From Paraburkholderia sabiae (GTDB lineage Bacteria > Pseudomonadota > Gammaproteobacteria > Burkholderiales > Burkholderiaceae), in contig NZ_CP125296.1 of assembly GCF_030412785.1 (NCBI RefSeq), positions 1-64,000 on the forward strand: 64,000 nt of DNA. The letters are read 5' to 3'. Positions within the stretch are counted from its first letter, which is position 1, and each line of letters opens with the position of its first letter. A model generated the notes under the pieces. It saw only the letters and a program-made list of their open reading frames with translations, was not told the DNA's origin and did no database searches. The position numbers and the translations under genes were made by a program. Positions 54,777-63,446 of this stretch are shown in pieces.

Positions 54777-55324
54777 GATTTCCAGCGCTGCAATGCCTTG
54801 ACTCCCAGCGCAACGTCCAATTGTTGCGCCTCTGTCGTGTACACACGCGAGCAACGTCCGTGCTCGTCTGTCAGGCCCTTGTAGATCGCGCCCGACGCTG
54901 TACGAATGTGGTACGGAACACCGGACAACGGCCTCCCGTCGTGATCGACCACTCGAATCTGTTCGTCGAAGTCGCCTGTCGGGGCGCGCGCCAGTGGCTT
55001 ACCGCTCGCGCCAAAACCCATGGCCTCCAGTTCACCCGTTTCAAAGGACTCGCTCATGGTGTTCTGAGACGCGAGAAGTTCCGGTGAAGGATGGCAGTTG
55101 CACACGCAGATATCGCCGTCCAGTGCGGCATCCTTACCCATAAATGAAAACGGACGTCTGGGACCAGTCGCGACGATCACACCAACCGACCCACACGCGG
55201 AGCACATGACCTTCGCGCCCAGATAACTTAGCGGCGTTCCGTGATGCGTCGTCGTTCTGTCTCCCTCGATTACTACCCCTCCATTCGTTGTCTTGTCACC
55301 CAGCTTGATGTTGTACCGTCGCAT
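54773..55324 (-). CDS. PAAR-domain spike protein with C-terminal transthyretin-like domain
   Basis: A 183-residue protein. Residues about 1-90 are a PAAR repeat fold: 'LGDKTTNGGVVIEGDRTT' at the start, Cys/His ligands in 'GAKVMCSACGSVG' and 'GDICVCNCHPSPELLA', which would bind the Zn that sharpens the tip of a type VI spike. After a linker, residues about 118-183 ('EQIRVVDHDGRPLSGVPYHI', then a G-x-T-D-x-x-G turn) resemble the transthyretin-like extensions used on VgrG and PAAR proteins to carry cargo. GGGAGG stands ten bases before the ATG. It is the first gene of the three-gene module; no tss structural genes are in the window. Confidence 0.83.
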   Translation of the reverse strand: MRRYNIKLGDKTTNGGVVIEGDRTTTHHGTPLSYLGAKVMCSACGSVGVIVATGPRRPFSFMGKDAALDGDICVCNCHPSPELLASQNTMSESFETGELEAMGFGASGKPLARAPTGDFDEQIRVVDHDGRPLSGVPYHIRTASGAIYKGLTDEHGRCSRVYTTEAQQLDVALGVKALQRWKS

Positions 55325-55670
55325 ATCAACCTCCCTGCTTGATGCGTCCGTCGTCCGATCCAGTCCCTATCACGCAATTCTTTCGATCTATTTACTTTGG
55401 TATCCGAACTTTATATCTGACGAATCTTCCTCACGGATTCAAACACACCTCGCGGAGCGCCGATCTCAGAAATGTTTGAAGGCGACGTCAGCCAGATAAG
55501 ATCGTGCTTCGCTCATTTGCGGTGGCGTGTGCCAGCAAGGCCATATCTCTTTCCGGTCAACGCGATCTCCCCGAGGGAACCGGCCAACACCCCTCCTCAT
55601 TCTTCTCTAATTCCCCACCGCTACGATGCACCTCATTCGCTGATCCACATTCCGTCTGAAGGAGGTCATC
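55325..55670. other. Intergenic region between the PAAR module and the DUF6622-like gene
   Basis: 346 bases without a gene. The stretch 55381-55440 has only 22 G+C in 60, the lowest seen in this window, and probably holds the minus-strand promoter of the PAAR operon, though no convincing -35/-10 pair was found. The right end holds an ideal ribosome site, AAGGAGGT, for the next gene. Confidence 0.6.
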
Positions 55671-56195
55671 ATGCCGCTCGCAGCCATCATTCAAGGCACG
55701 CCAATCTGGGTTTGGGTGCTGCTCGTCTACCTGCTCTCGCGCGGGTTCAAGGCCATGAACAGCGGCACCGCGCCGCTTTCGAAACTCGCCATCGTGCCGC
55801 TCATCTTCACGGCGTGGGGCATCCTGCATCTGATCACCGATCCGCTGGCCGGCTGGTCGTCCGTCATCGTCTGGGTGGTCGGCGCGCTGATCGGCATCGC
55901 GGGTGGCGTCTTCATCGCGAGCCGGACGCGCTTCATCGTCGATCCCGCTGCGAACACGGTCATGCTGCCAGGCTCCATGGTGCCGCTCGTGCTGATCGTC
56001 ATCACGTTCGCGGCCAAGTTCTGGCTCGGCGTCGAACTGGCGACCGCGACGAGTCTCGCGGCGCTCGGCGGATACGTGTTGCTGAGCGCGGCAGTGTCGG
56101 GCGTGGTCGCGGGTGTGTTCGGCGGGCGCTTCCTCACGTACTGGAGAGCGATGAGCGCACGCCGAGTCCTCCGGGCATGTTCGCAAGGCGTGTAA
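55671..56195 (+). CDS. Small membrane protein, DUF6622-like
   Basis: A 174-residue inner-membrane protein with five hydrophobic segments: about 10-24, 38-58, 64-83, 100-117 and 128-150. 'WVWVLLVYLLSRGFKAM' near the N-terminus and a strongly basic C-terminal tail ending the last helix are typical of the DUF6622 family as I recall it. Function unknown. The ribosome site AAGGAGGTCATC is one of the best in the window, which suggests strong expression. It runs away from the PAAR module and stands alone. Confidence 0.75.
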   Translation: MPLAAIIQGTPIWVWVLLVYLLSRGFKAMNSGTAPLSKLAIVPLIFTAWGILHLITDPLAGWSSVIVWVVGALIGIAGGVFIASRTRFIVDPAANTVMLPGSMVPLVLIVITFAAKFWLGVELATATSLAALGGYVLLSAAVSGVVAGVFGGRFLTYWRAMSARRVLRACSQGV

Positions 56196-56398
56196 GCGCG
56201 AACTGAAAAGCAGGAAGCCGCACGCATCAATCAGGCACGTCCGTTGCGACCCACGGTTCTCAGGAAATGTCGTCAGACTTGTTACTCCCGGCGCTTCCGT
56301 TCCAGGTCCACACTGTCTCTCGACAATCAGCAAGCGATAAAGCCGCGCCCCATCCACGGAGCGCGGCAGCTTGTTCAAATCAGGAGGTCGCACGAGCC

Positions 56399-57184
56399 AT
56401 GTCATCATCAGACCAGAACGGAACGAAGCGCGAACAGCCCGCGATGCGCACGCCGCCCGTTGTCTCGCAGCAGGATTGGGAGGCAGCGCGCCAGCAGCTG
56501 CTCGTCAAGGAAAAGGCCCACTCCCGCGCACGCGATGCGCTCGCCGCCGAGCGCCGCCGCATGCCATGGACTGCCGTCGATAAGTCATACGCATTCGAAG
56601 GCCCGGCGGGCAAGCTGAGTCTGCCCGACCTGTTCGACGGCAGAAGTCAGTTGATCGTCTATCGAGCGTTCTTCGAGCCTGGCGTATTTGGCTGGCCGGA
56701 GCATGCGTGCCGGGGCTGCTCGATGGTCGCGGATCAGGTCGCGCATCTTGCGCATCTCAATGCACGCGATACGACGCTCGTGTTCGTCTCGCGCGCGCCG
56801 CAAGCGGACATCGCGCGACTGAAGGCGCACATGGGCTGGCAGATGCCGTGGTTCACGATCACCGACAGCTTCGACAGCGATTTCGGCGTCAGCGAATGGC
56901 ACGGCACGAATGTGTTCTATCGCGACGGCGAGCGCGTTTTCCGCACATACTTCATCAACAATCGCGGCGATGAACAGATGGGCGGCACGTGGAATTATCT
57001 CGACATCACGCCGTTAGGCCGCCAAGAGCTGTGGGAAGACTCGCCCGAAGGCTATCCGCAGACGCCGACCTACAAATGGTGGAACTGGCACGACAGTTAC
57101 GTCGAAGATGCGCCGCCCGACAGGAAATGGGTCGAAGTATCGGATGCGGGCGAGGCGGCGTTCAGGAACAAGGAGAACCCGTAA
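56399..57184 (+). CDS. DUF899 (thioredoxin-like) family protein
   Basis: A 261-residue cytoplasmic protein. The DUF899 core starts at about 50: 'RRMPWTAVDKSYAFEGPAG', 'LIVYRAFFEPGVFGWPEHAC' and 'CRGCSMVADQVAHLAHLNAR' in the middle give the modified thioredoxin-like C-R-G-C motif, and 'GTWNYLDITPLGRQELWEDS' is the C-terminal family signature, with Trp-rich 'YKWWNWHDSY' after it. Proposed roles are redox or monooxygenase-like, without a known substrate. AGGAGGT precedes the ATG at 56399 by 11 bases. Confidence 0.87.
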   Translation: MSSSDQNGTKREQPAMRTPPVVSQQDWEAARQQLLVKEKAHSRARDALAAERRRMPWTAVDKSYAFEGPAGKLSLPDLFDGRSQLIVYRAFFEPGVFGWPEHACRGCSMVADQVAHLAHLNARDTTLVFVSRAPQADIARLKAHMGWQMPWFTITDSFDSDFGVSEWHGTNVFYRDGERVFRTYFINNRGDEQMGGTWNYLDITPLGRQELWEDSPEGYPQTPTYKWWNWHDSYVEDAPPDRKWVEVSDAGEAAFRNKENP

Positions 57185-57211
57185 TAAGCCGTGAGGTCAG
57201 GCGGCAGAAAG

Positions 57212-57814
57212 TCATCTGCCAACCTGCTTCATCGTCACGACTTCCGGCCTGCCGCCCGCTTCGCCGCCGCGCAGCTTCACGCGCCAGTTGCCGTAGTCCG
57301 TAAAGGGAAACTGCGCGAACGCGCTTTTGACGAGCCACGGAATCGGATGCAGCGTGTCCGCATTGCGATCCAGGCTCGTGGCCGTGACTTTGTACACTTC
57401 CTTGCCCGTCGACGAATCGAACAGACGCAGCGTCATCGAATGCCGGTACTCGCGCCCGAACAGCGCAAAGCCTGGCTTCGTCGCGCTGCCGCACGCCGCG
57501 TCCGCGCAGTCATCGACGATCACGCCGACGCCCGACGGCCGTGTATCGTAGGCAAGCGACAGCATGTAGCTCGCGCGATCCGCCGCACGATCCACCAGCC
57601 CGTAATTGCCAAGCTCGCTGTGAATCAGCGCCTCGTACTGTTCGCGCGTGGCGTTTGCTTCCTGCGACGGCGTCGGAACGATTGCGTACGTGCGCTCGCC
57701 TTGGAGCACGAGCGGCGTCCCCGACACCTGAACGTCCGTCGTCACGCCCGCACATCCCGCGAGTCCGGCCACGCTCGCAACGACAACGACAGCACCACCC
57801 AGCATTTTCTTCAC
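57212..57814 (-). CDS. DUF4136-like lipoprotein
   Basis: A 200-residue predicted outer- or inner-membrane lipoprotein. The N-terminus MKKMLGGAVVVVASVAGLAGC has a lipobox L-A-G-C21. The mature part contains 'TYAIVPTPSQEANATREQYE', 'GVGVIVDDC' and 'MTLRLFDSSTGKEVYKVTAT', the alternating pattern of DUF4136 proteins. A GTG at 57814 with AGAAG upstream is preferred, since it opens directly at the signal; an ATG at 57859 inside the kinase gene would add 15 residues. Either way it is the last gene of the kinase operon. Function unknown. Confidence 0.8.
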   Translation of the reverse strand: MKKMLGGAVVVVASVAGLAGCAGVTTDVQVSGTPLVLQGERTYAIVPTPSQEANATREQYEALIHSELGNYGLVDRAADRASYMLSLAYDTRPSGVGVIVDDCADAACGSATKPGFALFGREYRHSMTLRLFDSSTGKEVYKVTATSLDRNADTLHPIPWLVKSAFAQFPFTDYGNWRVKLRGGEAGGRPEVVTMKQVGR

Positions 57815-57845
57815 GTTCTTCTCGCTTCGGTCGAAACCAGTTCGC

Positions 57846-60287
57846 TCACGCTGCTTCATCGAGTCCCGGCAACGTGATCGTCAACGCCGTCCCTTTGCCG
57901 GGCGCGCTCTCCACCTGCACGTCGCCGCCATGCCGCGTCACGACGGCTTTCACGAACGCCATGCCGAGCCCCGTGCCCGTCGCTTCGGGACGTTCGACTT
58001 CGTGAAAACGCTGAAAGCGCTCGAAGAGATGCGCCTGGTTTTCGGCGGACATGCCATAGCCCTCGTCGCGGACCGTGCAGCGCACGCGCGGCGGCAGTTC
58101 AGCCGTCGCGCTCCTTTCCTGCGCGACCGTGCACGTAATGCGCGTGTCGGGCGGACTATATTTCACCGCGTTGTTCAGCACGTTGACGAGCGCGCGCGTC
58201 ATCAGCGAACGGTCCGCGTTGATCCAGTGGCCATCGCCCTGTTCGTCGTAGGCCGCTTCGAGGCGAATGTGCCGCGCTTGCGCCTGCGGCCACACTTCAT
58301 CGCTTGCGTCGATCATCAGTTCGACGAGACTCACAGGTTCAAGCGAATAAGCCTGCGATTCGGCGCGCGCCAGTTGCACGAAATCATCGGCGAGCATCAA
58401 CGCGCGCTGCGCATAACGTTCAACGCGGCCCAGCAGATCTCGCATCCGTTCGGATTCCGGCGCGCGTGCGCGTTCGAGTTCGACGAGCGCGAGAATCGAC
58501 GCCTGCGGCGAGCGCATATCGTGCGACAACAGACGCAGCGCATCTTCGCGCAGACGTTCGGCGGCATGCACGGCCGTCACGTCGACGAGACCGGCGATCC
58601 AGCCGATCACCGCGCCTTGCGCATCCGTGCACTTCGCATAGCGCAACAGATGATCGCGCTGATTGCGGTCGCGCACCTCGATGCCCTGCTCCATCATGTC
58701 GGCAAACGCGATTCGCCCCGGATCGAGTATCGCGGGCCAATGCGTGCGTCCGAAACCATCGGCTTCCGCACTGGAGCCGATCGCCTTCACGAAACCAAGC
58801 TCGCCGAGCACGTGACGCATCTGCCTGCCCTCGGGCGCCGCCGCGCCGAGCCGCTCGAAATAGGTCTTCGCCGCGTGATTCGCGATCAGCACGTCGCCAC
58901 GCACGTCGCTGACGAGAATCGGTTCCGGCACGCTATCGAGGCTGCTCCACACGAAGCGCTTCATGTCCTGCACGCGCCGCGCCGCCTGCGCCATCAGCGC
59001 CATCTGCTGCGCGAGCGCATCGCCGCGAAATTCGCGCGTACGCTGCGGCGCTTCGGGCAGCAGATACGGTTCGTCGGCGAGGCGCTGCAGTTCCTTGCGC
59101 AGATAAGACATCGTCATTTCGAGCCGCCGCCAGTTCCAGATCGGATACACCGCAGCCAGTCCGACAATCGCGGGCACGGGCGACATCCACAGCCGCATGC
59201 CGTACAGCAGCGCGGCACTGACGGCGAGCATCGCCGCGCACAGCACGGTCGTCATCAGCAGCGAGCGCAGCGGCGACAACACGAGCAGACCCGCGAGCAG
59301 CACGCCGAGCGGGACCAGCGACACGACACACACCCACACGCCGCTCGCGGGATCGATCGCGCGTCCCGTCACCAGCGTATCGAGCACGTTCGCATGAATG
59401 TAGACGCCGGGCAGCGGGCCGAGCCGGCCGGAGACGGGCGTCGAGAACCGGTCGTACAAGCCGGACGCCGTCACGCCGATTACGACGATCTTGCCGCGCA
59501 GCATGTCGGGCGGCACGTCGCCCGACAGCACGCTGGCGAATGAGACTTTCGGATAGGTCTGCGCAAGCGGACTGAACGGGATCAGCACGCGCGTTTCGCC
59601 GTGCTCCGGCGCGACGCTTGCGTCCGACGCCTGCGCCGCCGCACTCGCGCCGTGCGTGAGCTTCGCCTCGCCTTTCAGGATCGCGCGCCAGACGGGCACC
59701 GTCAGCTGCGGCCAGCGCATGTGCGCGTCGCCTTCGAACAGCGCGACGCTGCGCACGATGCCGTCCGCATCCACTTCGAGGTTGATATGCCCGAGCCCTG
59801 CGGCTGCATCGGCGAGCGGCTCGACGGGCTTGACGGCGATGCGCTCGCCGTTCGGCTGTTCGGGCGACAGGAGAATCGGCAGATAGGTCGGCGTTGCGGC
59901 GATCGCGCGCGCCAGTTGCGCGTCGTCGGCAGAAGGTTCCGTGAAGAGCACGTCGTAGACGACAGCTGCGGGACTCGCTTTCGCGATCTGTTCGAGCAGC
60001 CGCGCATGCACGGCGCGCGGCCAGGGCCAGCGGCCGAGTTGCGCGATGCTCGCATTATCGATTTCGACGACGGCGATATCGGACAGCACAGGATGCGTGT
60101 GAAAGCGCAGCAAGGCATCGTAGACGAGATGATCGACGCTCGCCGTCAGCCTGCCGAGCGAGCCCGCCAGAATCACCGCGATGCCGAGGCAGCCTATGCA
60201 CAGCCATTCGAACAGAAAGCGGCGTCCAACCGGCCGCCCGAGACGGATGCGCGGATCGAAACTCATACGCGGGCCGCGGGTGGTCAT
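57846..60287 (-). CDS. CHASE2-domain sensor histidine kinase
   Basis: An 813-residue membrane kinase. TM1 is at about 25-45 and the extracytoplasmic CHASE2 domain at about 45-310 ('IAVVEIDNASIAQLGRWPWP', 'GKIVVIGVTASGLYDRFSTP'), then three TMs at about 320-385 and a PAS-like region around 440-560. HisKA has the phospho-acceptor H589 in 'LRLLSHDMRSPQ', and HATPase shows 'NVLNNAVKYSPP', 'DEGYGMS' and 'GTGLGMAFVKAVV'. The ATG at 60287 overlaps the LysM-FecR stop (TGATG). CHASE2 ligands are unknown; the genetic link to a peptidoglycan-binding LysM protein suggests an envelope cue. Confidence 0.91.
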   Translation of the reverse strand: MTTRGPRMSFDPRIRLGRPVGRRFLFEWLCIGCLGIAVILAGSLGRLTASVDHLVYDALLRFHTHPVLSDIAVVEIDNASIAQLGRWPWPRAVHARLLEQIAKASPAAVVYDVLFTEPSADDAQLARAIAATPTYLPILLSPEQPNGERIAVKPVEPLADAAAGLGHINLEVDADGIVRSVALFEGDAHMRWPQLTVPVWRAILKGEAKLTHGASAAAQASDASVAPEHGETRVLIPFSPLAQTYPKVSFASVLSGDVPPDMLRGKIVVIGVTASGLYDRFSTPVSGRLGPLPGVYIHANVLDTLVTGRAIDPASGVWVCVVSLVPLGVLLAGLLVLSPLRSLLMTTVLCAAMLAVSAALLYGMRLWMSPVPAIVGLAAVYPIWNWRRLEMTMSYLRKELQRLADEPYLLPEAPQRTREFRGDALAQQMALMAQAARRVQDMKRFVWSSLDSVPEPILVSDVRGDVLIANHAAKTYFERLGAAAPEGRQMRHVLGELGFVKAIGSSAEADGFGRTHWPAILDPGRIAFADMMEQGIEVRDRNQRDHLLRYAKCTDAQGAVIGWIAGLVDVTAVHAAERLREDALRLLSHDMRSPQASILALVELERARAPESERMRDLLGRVERYAQRALMLADDFVQLARAESQAYSLEPVSLVELMIDASDEVWPQAQARHIRLEAAYDEQGDGHWINADRSLMTRALVNVLNNAVKYSPPDTRITCTVAQERSATAELPPRVRCTVRDEGYGMSAENQAHLFERFQRFHEVERPEATGTGLGMAFVKAVVTRHGGDVQVESAPGKGTALTITLPGLDEAA

Positions 60288-61675
60288 CACCGGGCCAGCG
60301 TGAACGAGCGGATGGAACTGCCTTTCTGGTAGAGCTTGCCGTTGTCGAACTGCTCGGCGATCACGGTCCAGTAGTAGACGCCGGGCGGCAAGTCGGACAC
60401 CACGATCTGCCCAGCCGCCAGGTCCGTGCGATCGACGAGCGGCTCGCGCAGATCGGCCGTGGTGGCGAGCACGAAGCGAAAGCGCGTTTCGACGCCCGTG
60501 CGGCTCGCGAGCCAGCGGAACTCGAAGTCGCGGCTCCCCGCGCGCGGTCCCGCCGACACATCGAGCCCGAACTGGCGGCGCTCGAACGCATAGGTCTGCG
60601 GCAAGCCTTCCAGGCCGATGCCGTCGATCGATGCAATGCGCACGAAGTAGTTGCCGTCGGGCAAATCGCCGAACGATGCGTGCGTCATGCTCACGCGCTG
60701 ATCGCGGATCAGGTCGAACAGATCGGCGTCGCGCGCAATCTGCACGCGATACGCGCGTGCATTCGCGTCGGGCACAAGATCGAAGGCGACGTCTTTCTCG
60801 TCCTGCACCTTGCCCGGATCGGCCAACGCGGGCGCGGGCAGCAAGGCCACCGGGCCGCCGACGCCGCCCGTCGAACGCGTCACGCTGCCGTAATGCGCGC
60901 CGATCAGTTGCGTCGATGCCTGCAACGGCACGCCCGGCGCGCGCGGTCGCATGCGCGCTGCATCGACGCCGACTGCGCCGTCGAGCACGCCGACAGCCGT
61001 CGATTGCTCGTCGCCGTCATAGCTCACGCGAAAGCGCGTGCCGCGCACGCCCGCGACGACGGATGGCGAGCGGATCTGGAACCGGTCGTCTTTCTTCGTC
61101 GCGTGATTGACCTCGCTGTCGACTTCGCCCTGCTTCAGTTCGATCACGCGATCCTTCGAGCCCGTCAGCACGGTCTGCCGCAACGTGCCGATTTCGATCG
61201 TGCTGTCTTGCGGCACGGACACGTGCGAGCCGTCGTCGAGTTCCAGCGTCATGAAGCCGTTGTGCCCCGTGCGCACGCGGTCGCCTTCGACGAGCACCAT
61301 GCCGACCGTAACGGGCACAAACGGATTCTGTCGGAACGCGTGCGCCGCCGGTCCGCTCACGGCGACGACGCGCGCGTCGCGTGGCTCCTGCTTCAGCAAC
61401 GCGACGGGCAAGCGCAACTGCGCGCCAGGCTGCAGATGCAAAGGATCAGCGACATGATTCAGCGCGCGCAGCACGGTCCAGTCGCGCGGATCGCGCAGAT
61501 AGCGATCGGCGACGTCGTACAGCGTGTCGCCTGTCCGGGTCGTGTAGATGGCAGTCGCGCCGGATGCATGCGGATTGGATGACTGCGCGTGAGAAACCGT
61601 AGGAAGCAGGCCCAGTGCTGCAAAAAGAAATGGAATGATGCGCGGCAACCTTCTGCGCGGTACAACCCCCGTCAC
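60287..61675 (-). CDS. Secreted LysM and FecR domain protein
   Basis: A 462-residue exported protein. The start GTG at 61675 has AAGGGGG upstream and overlaps the regulator's stop as GTGA. The signal peptide ends near S-H-A-Q at about 33. A LysM domain (about 45-92, 'YTTRTGDTLYDVADRYLRDP') should bind peptidoglycan; a FecR domain follows ('GDRVRTGHNGFMTLELDDGS', 'SVVAGVRGTRFRVSYDGD', residues about 130-215); the C-terminal half has two Fn3-like regions ending in 'GVYYWTVIAEQFDNGKLY'. It may present the periplasmic signal to the CHASE2 kinase. FecR here lacks a TonB receptor or sigma-factor partner. Confidence 0.88.
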   Translation of the reverse strand: MTGVVPRRRLPRIIPFLFAALGLLPTVSHAQSSNPHASGATAIYTTRTGDTLYDVADRYLRDPRDWTVLRALNHVADPLHLQPGAQLRLPVALLKQEPRDARVVAVSGPAAHAFRQNPFVPVTVGMVLVEGDRVRTGHNGFMTLELDDGSHVSVPQDSTIEIGTLRQTVLTGSKDRVIELKQGEVDSEVNHATKKDDRFQIRSPSVVAGVRGTRFRVSYDGDEQSTAVGVLDGAVGVDAARMRPRAPGVPLQASTQLIGAHYGSVTRSTGGVGGPVALLPAPALADPGKVQDEKDVAFDLVPDANARAYRVQIARDADLFDLIRDQRVSMTHASFGDLPDGNYFVRIASIDGIGLEGLPQTYAFERRQFGLDVSAGPRAGSRDFEFRWLASRTGVETRFRFVLATTADLREPLVDRTDLAAGQIVVSDLPPGVYYWTVIAEQFDNGKLYQKGSSIRSFTLAR

Positions 61676-62370
61676 GCATCCCCCTTTTCGAGCCGCTCCA
61701 GCCGATAGCCGTATCCATAGATTGGCGTCAAACGATAACCGTGTTCCGGGCGCAACCCGAGCTTGGCGCGCAGCATCGACACGTGCGTGTCCATCGTGCG
61801 CGACGGAATGTCGACGTCCTGCCGCCAGATGGCTTCGAGAATATGTGCGCGCGACAGCGGCTGGCTCAGATGCCGGAACAGCAGCAACGCCAGTTCGAAT
61901 TCCTTTTGCGTGAGCGTGACGGGCGTGCCGCGCGCGACGACCTGCTTCGCGCCCAGTTCGAACTCGAACTCGCCGAAGCTTTCTTTCGTCGCCGCGTGAT
62001 TGAGCTGATACGCGCGGCGCAGGAGCGACCGGACGCGCGCGAGCAGCACGCTCGTCGCCACCGGCTTCACGACGTAATCGTCGGCGCCCTTGTTCAGCAT
62101 CGATGCGATGTCCGTCTCGCGGCTGCGGCTCGTCATGAACAGCACGGGCAGACGGTCGGAGAGGCTCTGACGCACCCACTTCAGCACCTCTTCGCCCGAC
62201 ATGTCGGGCACGTTCCAGTCGAGCACCAGCAGATCGAATGTCTGACGGCGCAACTGCTTCACGAGCGCGGTGCCTTCGGCGAACGCATGACAATCGTGTC
62301 CGTCGACCGCCAGCGATTGACAGACCAGATCGGCTTGCGCCACATCATCGTCCAGGACTGCAATTCTCAT
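61672..62370 (-). CDS. OmpR-family response regulator of the CHASE2 system
   Basis: A 232-residue regulator. The receiver has D7-D9, phosphoacceptor D51 in 'LLVLDWNVPDMSG' and lysine in 'YVVKPVAT' near 100. The winged-helix output is at about 130-228 with 'LTQKEFELALLLFRHLSQP' and 'SRTMDTHVSMLRAKLGL' as recognition region. ATG 62370 opens at the first receiver strand; a GTG twelve bases earlier lacks a ribosome site. It heads the operon regulator, LysM-FecR, kinase, lipoprotein, which is tightly overlapping. Confidence 0.9.
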   Translation of the reverse strand: MRIAVLDDDVAQADLVCQSLAVDGHDCHAFAEGTALVKQLRRQTFDLLVLDWNVPDMSGEEVLKWVRQSLSDRLPVLFMTSRSRETDIASMLNKGADDYVVKPVATSVLLARVRSLLRRAYQLNHAATKESFGEFEFELGAKQVVARGTPVTLTQKEFELALLLFRHLSQPLSRAHILEAIWRQDVDIPSRTMDTHVSMLRAKLGLRPEHGYRLTPIYGYGYRLERLEKGDA

Positions 62371-62990
62371 AGAACCCCGCACGCGAAAACGTTCATCAAG
62401 CCAATGGCGCGCAGGTAAAACAACGACGATTCAGATCGCTATGCGCCAACTTGCCCCGTTTGCCCGCGAATCGTCATCCGGCAACCGCCTGTTTTTCACA
62501 ATCGAGGGGACAGTATAAAAAGAGGGCGCAATAAAATCATTTAAAGATTGTCAGATCGTGCGGTACGCCTCTTTTCGACATCGGGTGGTCCCCTTGCGCT
62601 GACATATGACTGTCGTATATCGCCCCGTGCGATCGTATGAGTGGGCAGGTAAGCCTTTGTAAGCCCTGCGTGTGGCGCATTCGAAAAGAAATGCGCAATC
62701 GCAGTTTCTCCCTGATTCTGCCTTTTTGAATGACGGACAGCCTTCGTTTTGAAACCGTGCCCGTACTATATGAGATTCATCGCTTGAAATCTTTTAGCAA
62801 TTGTCAAGTGATGAAAACACTCGCCACTGAAAAATACGCTGCACGCATTCAAAACTTCACTAACATTATTTAGCAAACTGACAGACGCAGTTTTGTTAGT
62901 CTGCCGATGTCGGACAAGCAAGGTCGTCGATGAAAAGCGCTGCAACTGATCGCAGCTTGAGCAATGCCACCTGACAATGCGAGGTTCATC
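62371..62990. other. 620-base region without a recognised gene
   Basis: This gap separates the divergent CHASE2 operon and a small gene, and is A/T-richer than its flanks around 62510-62570 and 62800-62900. An inverted pair AAACTG/CAGTTT lies at 62875-62893. A possible 18-codon frame at 62606 has no ribosome site. It presumably contains both promoters, but no -35/-10 pair stands out. Confidence 0.5.
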
Positions 62991-63263
62991 ATGCTGATGT
63001 GGATTGCAAACTGGGCAGCACGCCACGCTCCGACTCCCGAGAAGCAAGCCGAGCGCGCGCTGAATGAGTTGCGCATGGAACTGTTCCGCGCGGAACAGCA
63101 GGTCATGGACGCACAGTTGCGCGCCGAATATTTTCGCGCCCGTTTGCTCTTTCTCGAAGATGTCACACGACAGGGCATCGAAGCCGTATCCGATCAGCGC
63201 AAAGGACAGCAGGAATCGTCGCAACCGTCGCGGCCGGGCCCGCGGCTGAGCGCCGCGCAATAG
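62991..63263 (+). CDS. Small coiled-coil protein, unknown function
   Basis: A 90-residue protein. The ATG at 62991 has GAGG six bases upstream; an in-frame ATG at 62964 lacks one. After a short hydrophobic start (MLMWIANWAARHA) there is a long charged amphipathic helix at about 16-70 ('ALNELRMELFRAEQQVMDAQ'), probably a coiled coil, and a Pro/Ser/Gln-rich end. The N-terminus could be a membrane-associating segment. No family recognised. A terminator-like hairpin lies 35 bases beyond the stop but serves the opposite strand better. Confidence 0.65.
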   Translation: MLMWIANWAARHAPTPEKQAERALNELRMELFRAEQQVMDAQLRAEYFRARLLFLEDVTRQGIEAVSDQRKGQQESSQPSRPGPRLSAAQ

Positions 63264-63291
63264 CATTCATGGACAGCGTTATTCACGGCGC

Positions 63292-63323
63292 AAAAAAAAG
63301 CCGCAGCATCAATCGCTGCGGCT
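63292..63323 (-). terminator. Terminator of the fatty-acid oxidation gene
   Basis: Read on the minus strand, AGCCGCAGC (63323-63315), loop GATTGAT and GCTGCGGCT (63307-63299) are followed by eight T at 63299-63292. This is a strong Rho-independent terminator, 124 bases below the stop of the enzyme gene on that strand. Confidence 0.88.
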
Positions 63324-63446
63324 CTAACAATGCCACTTGCGGTACGGTCACCGCAGATTCATTCTCGGACTTTGCGCCGACTGCATCAACGGCGATTCCG
63401 TCGATTTGACTATCTTTAACACCCGCCGCTCACAGCCACTCGCTCA

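Noticed and set aside
62606-62662. An 18-codon frame in the long gap
   Set aside because: No ribosome site, signal or neighbour context.
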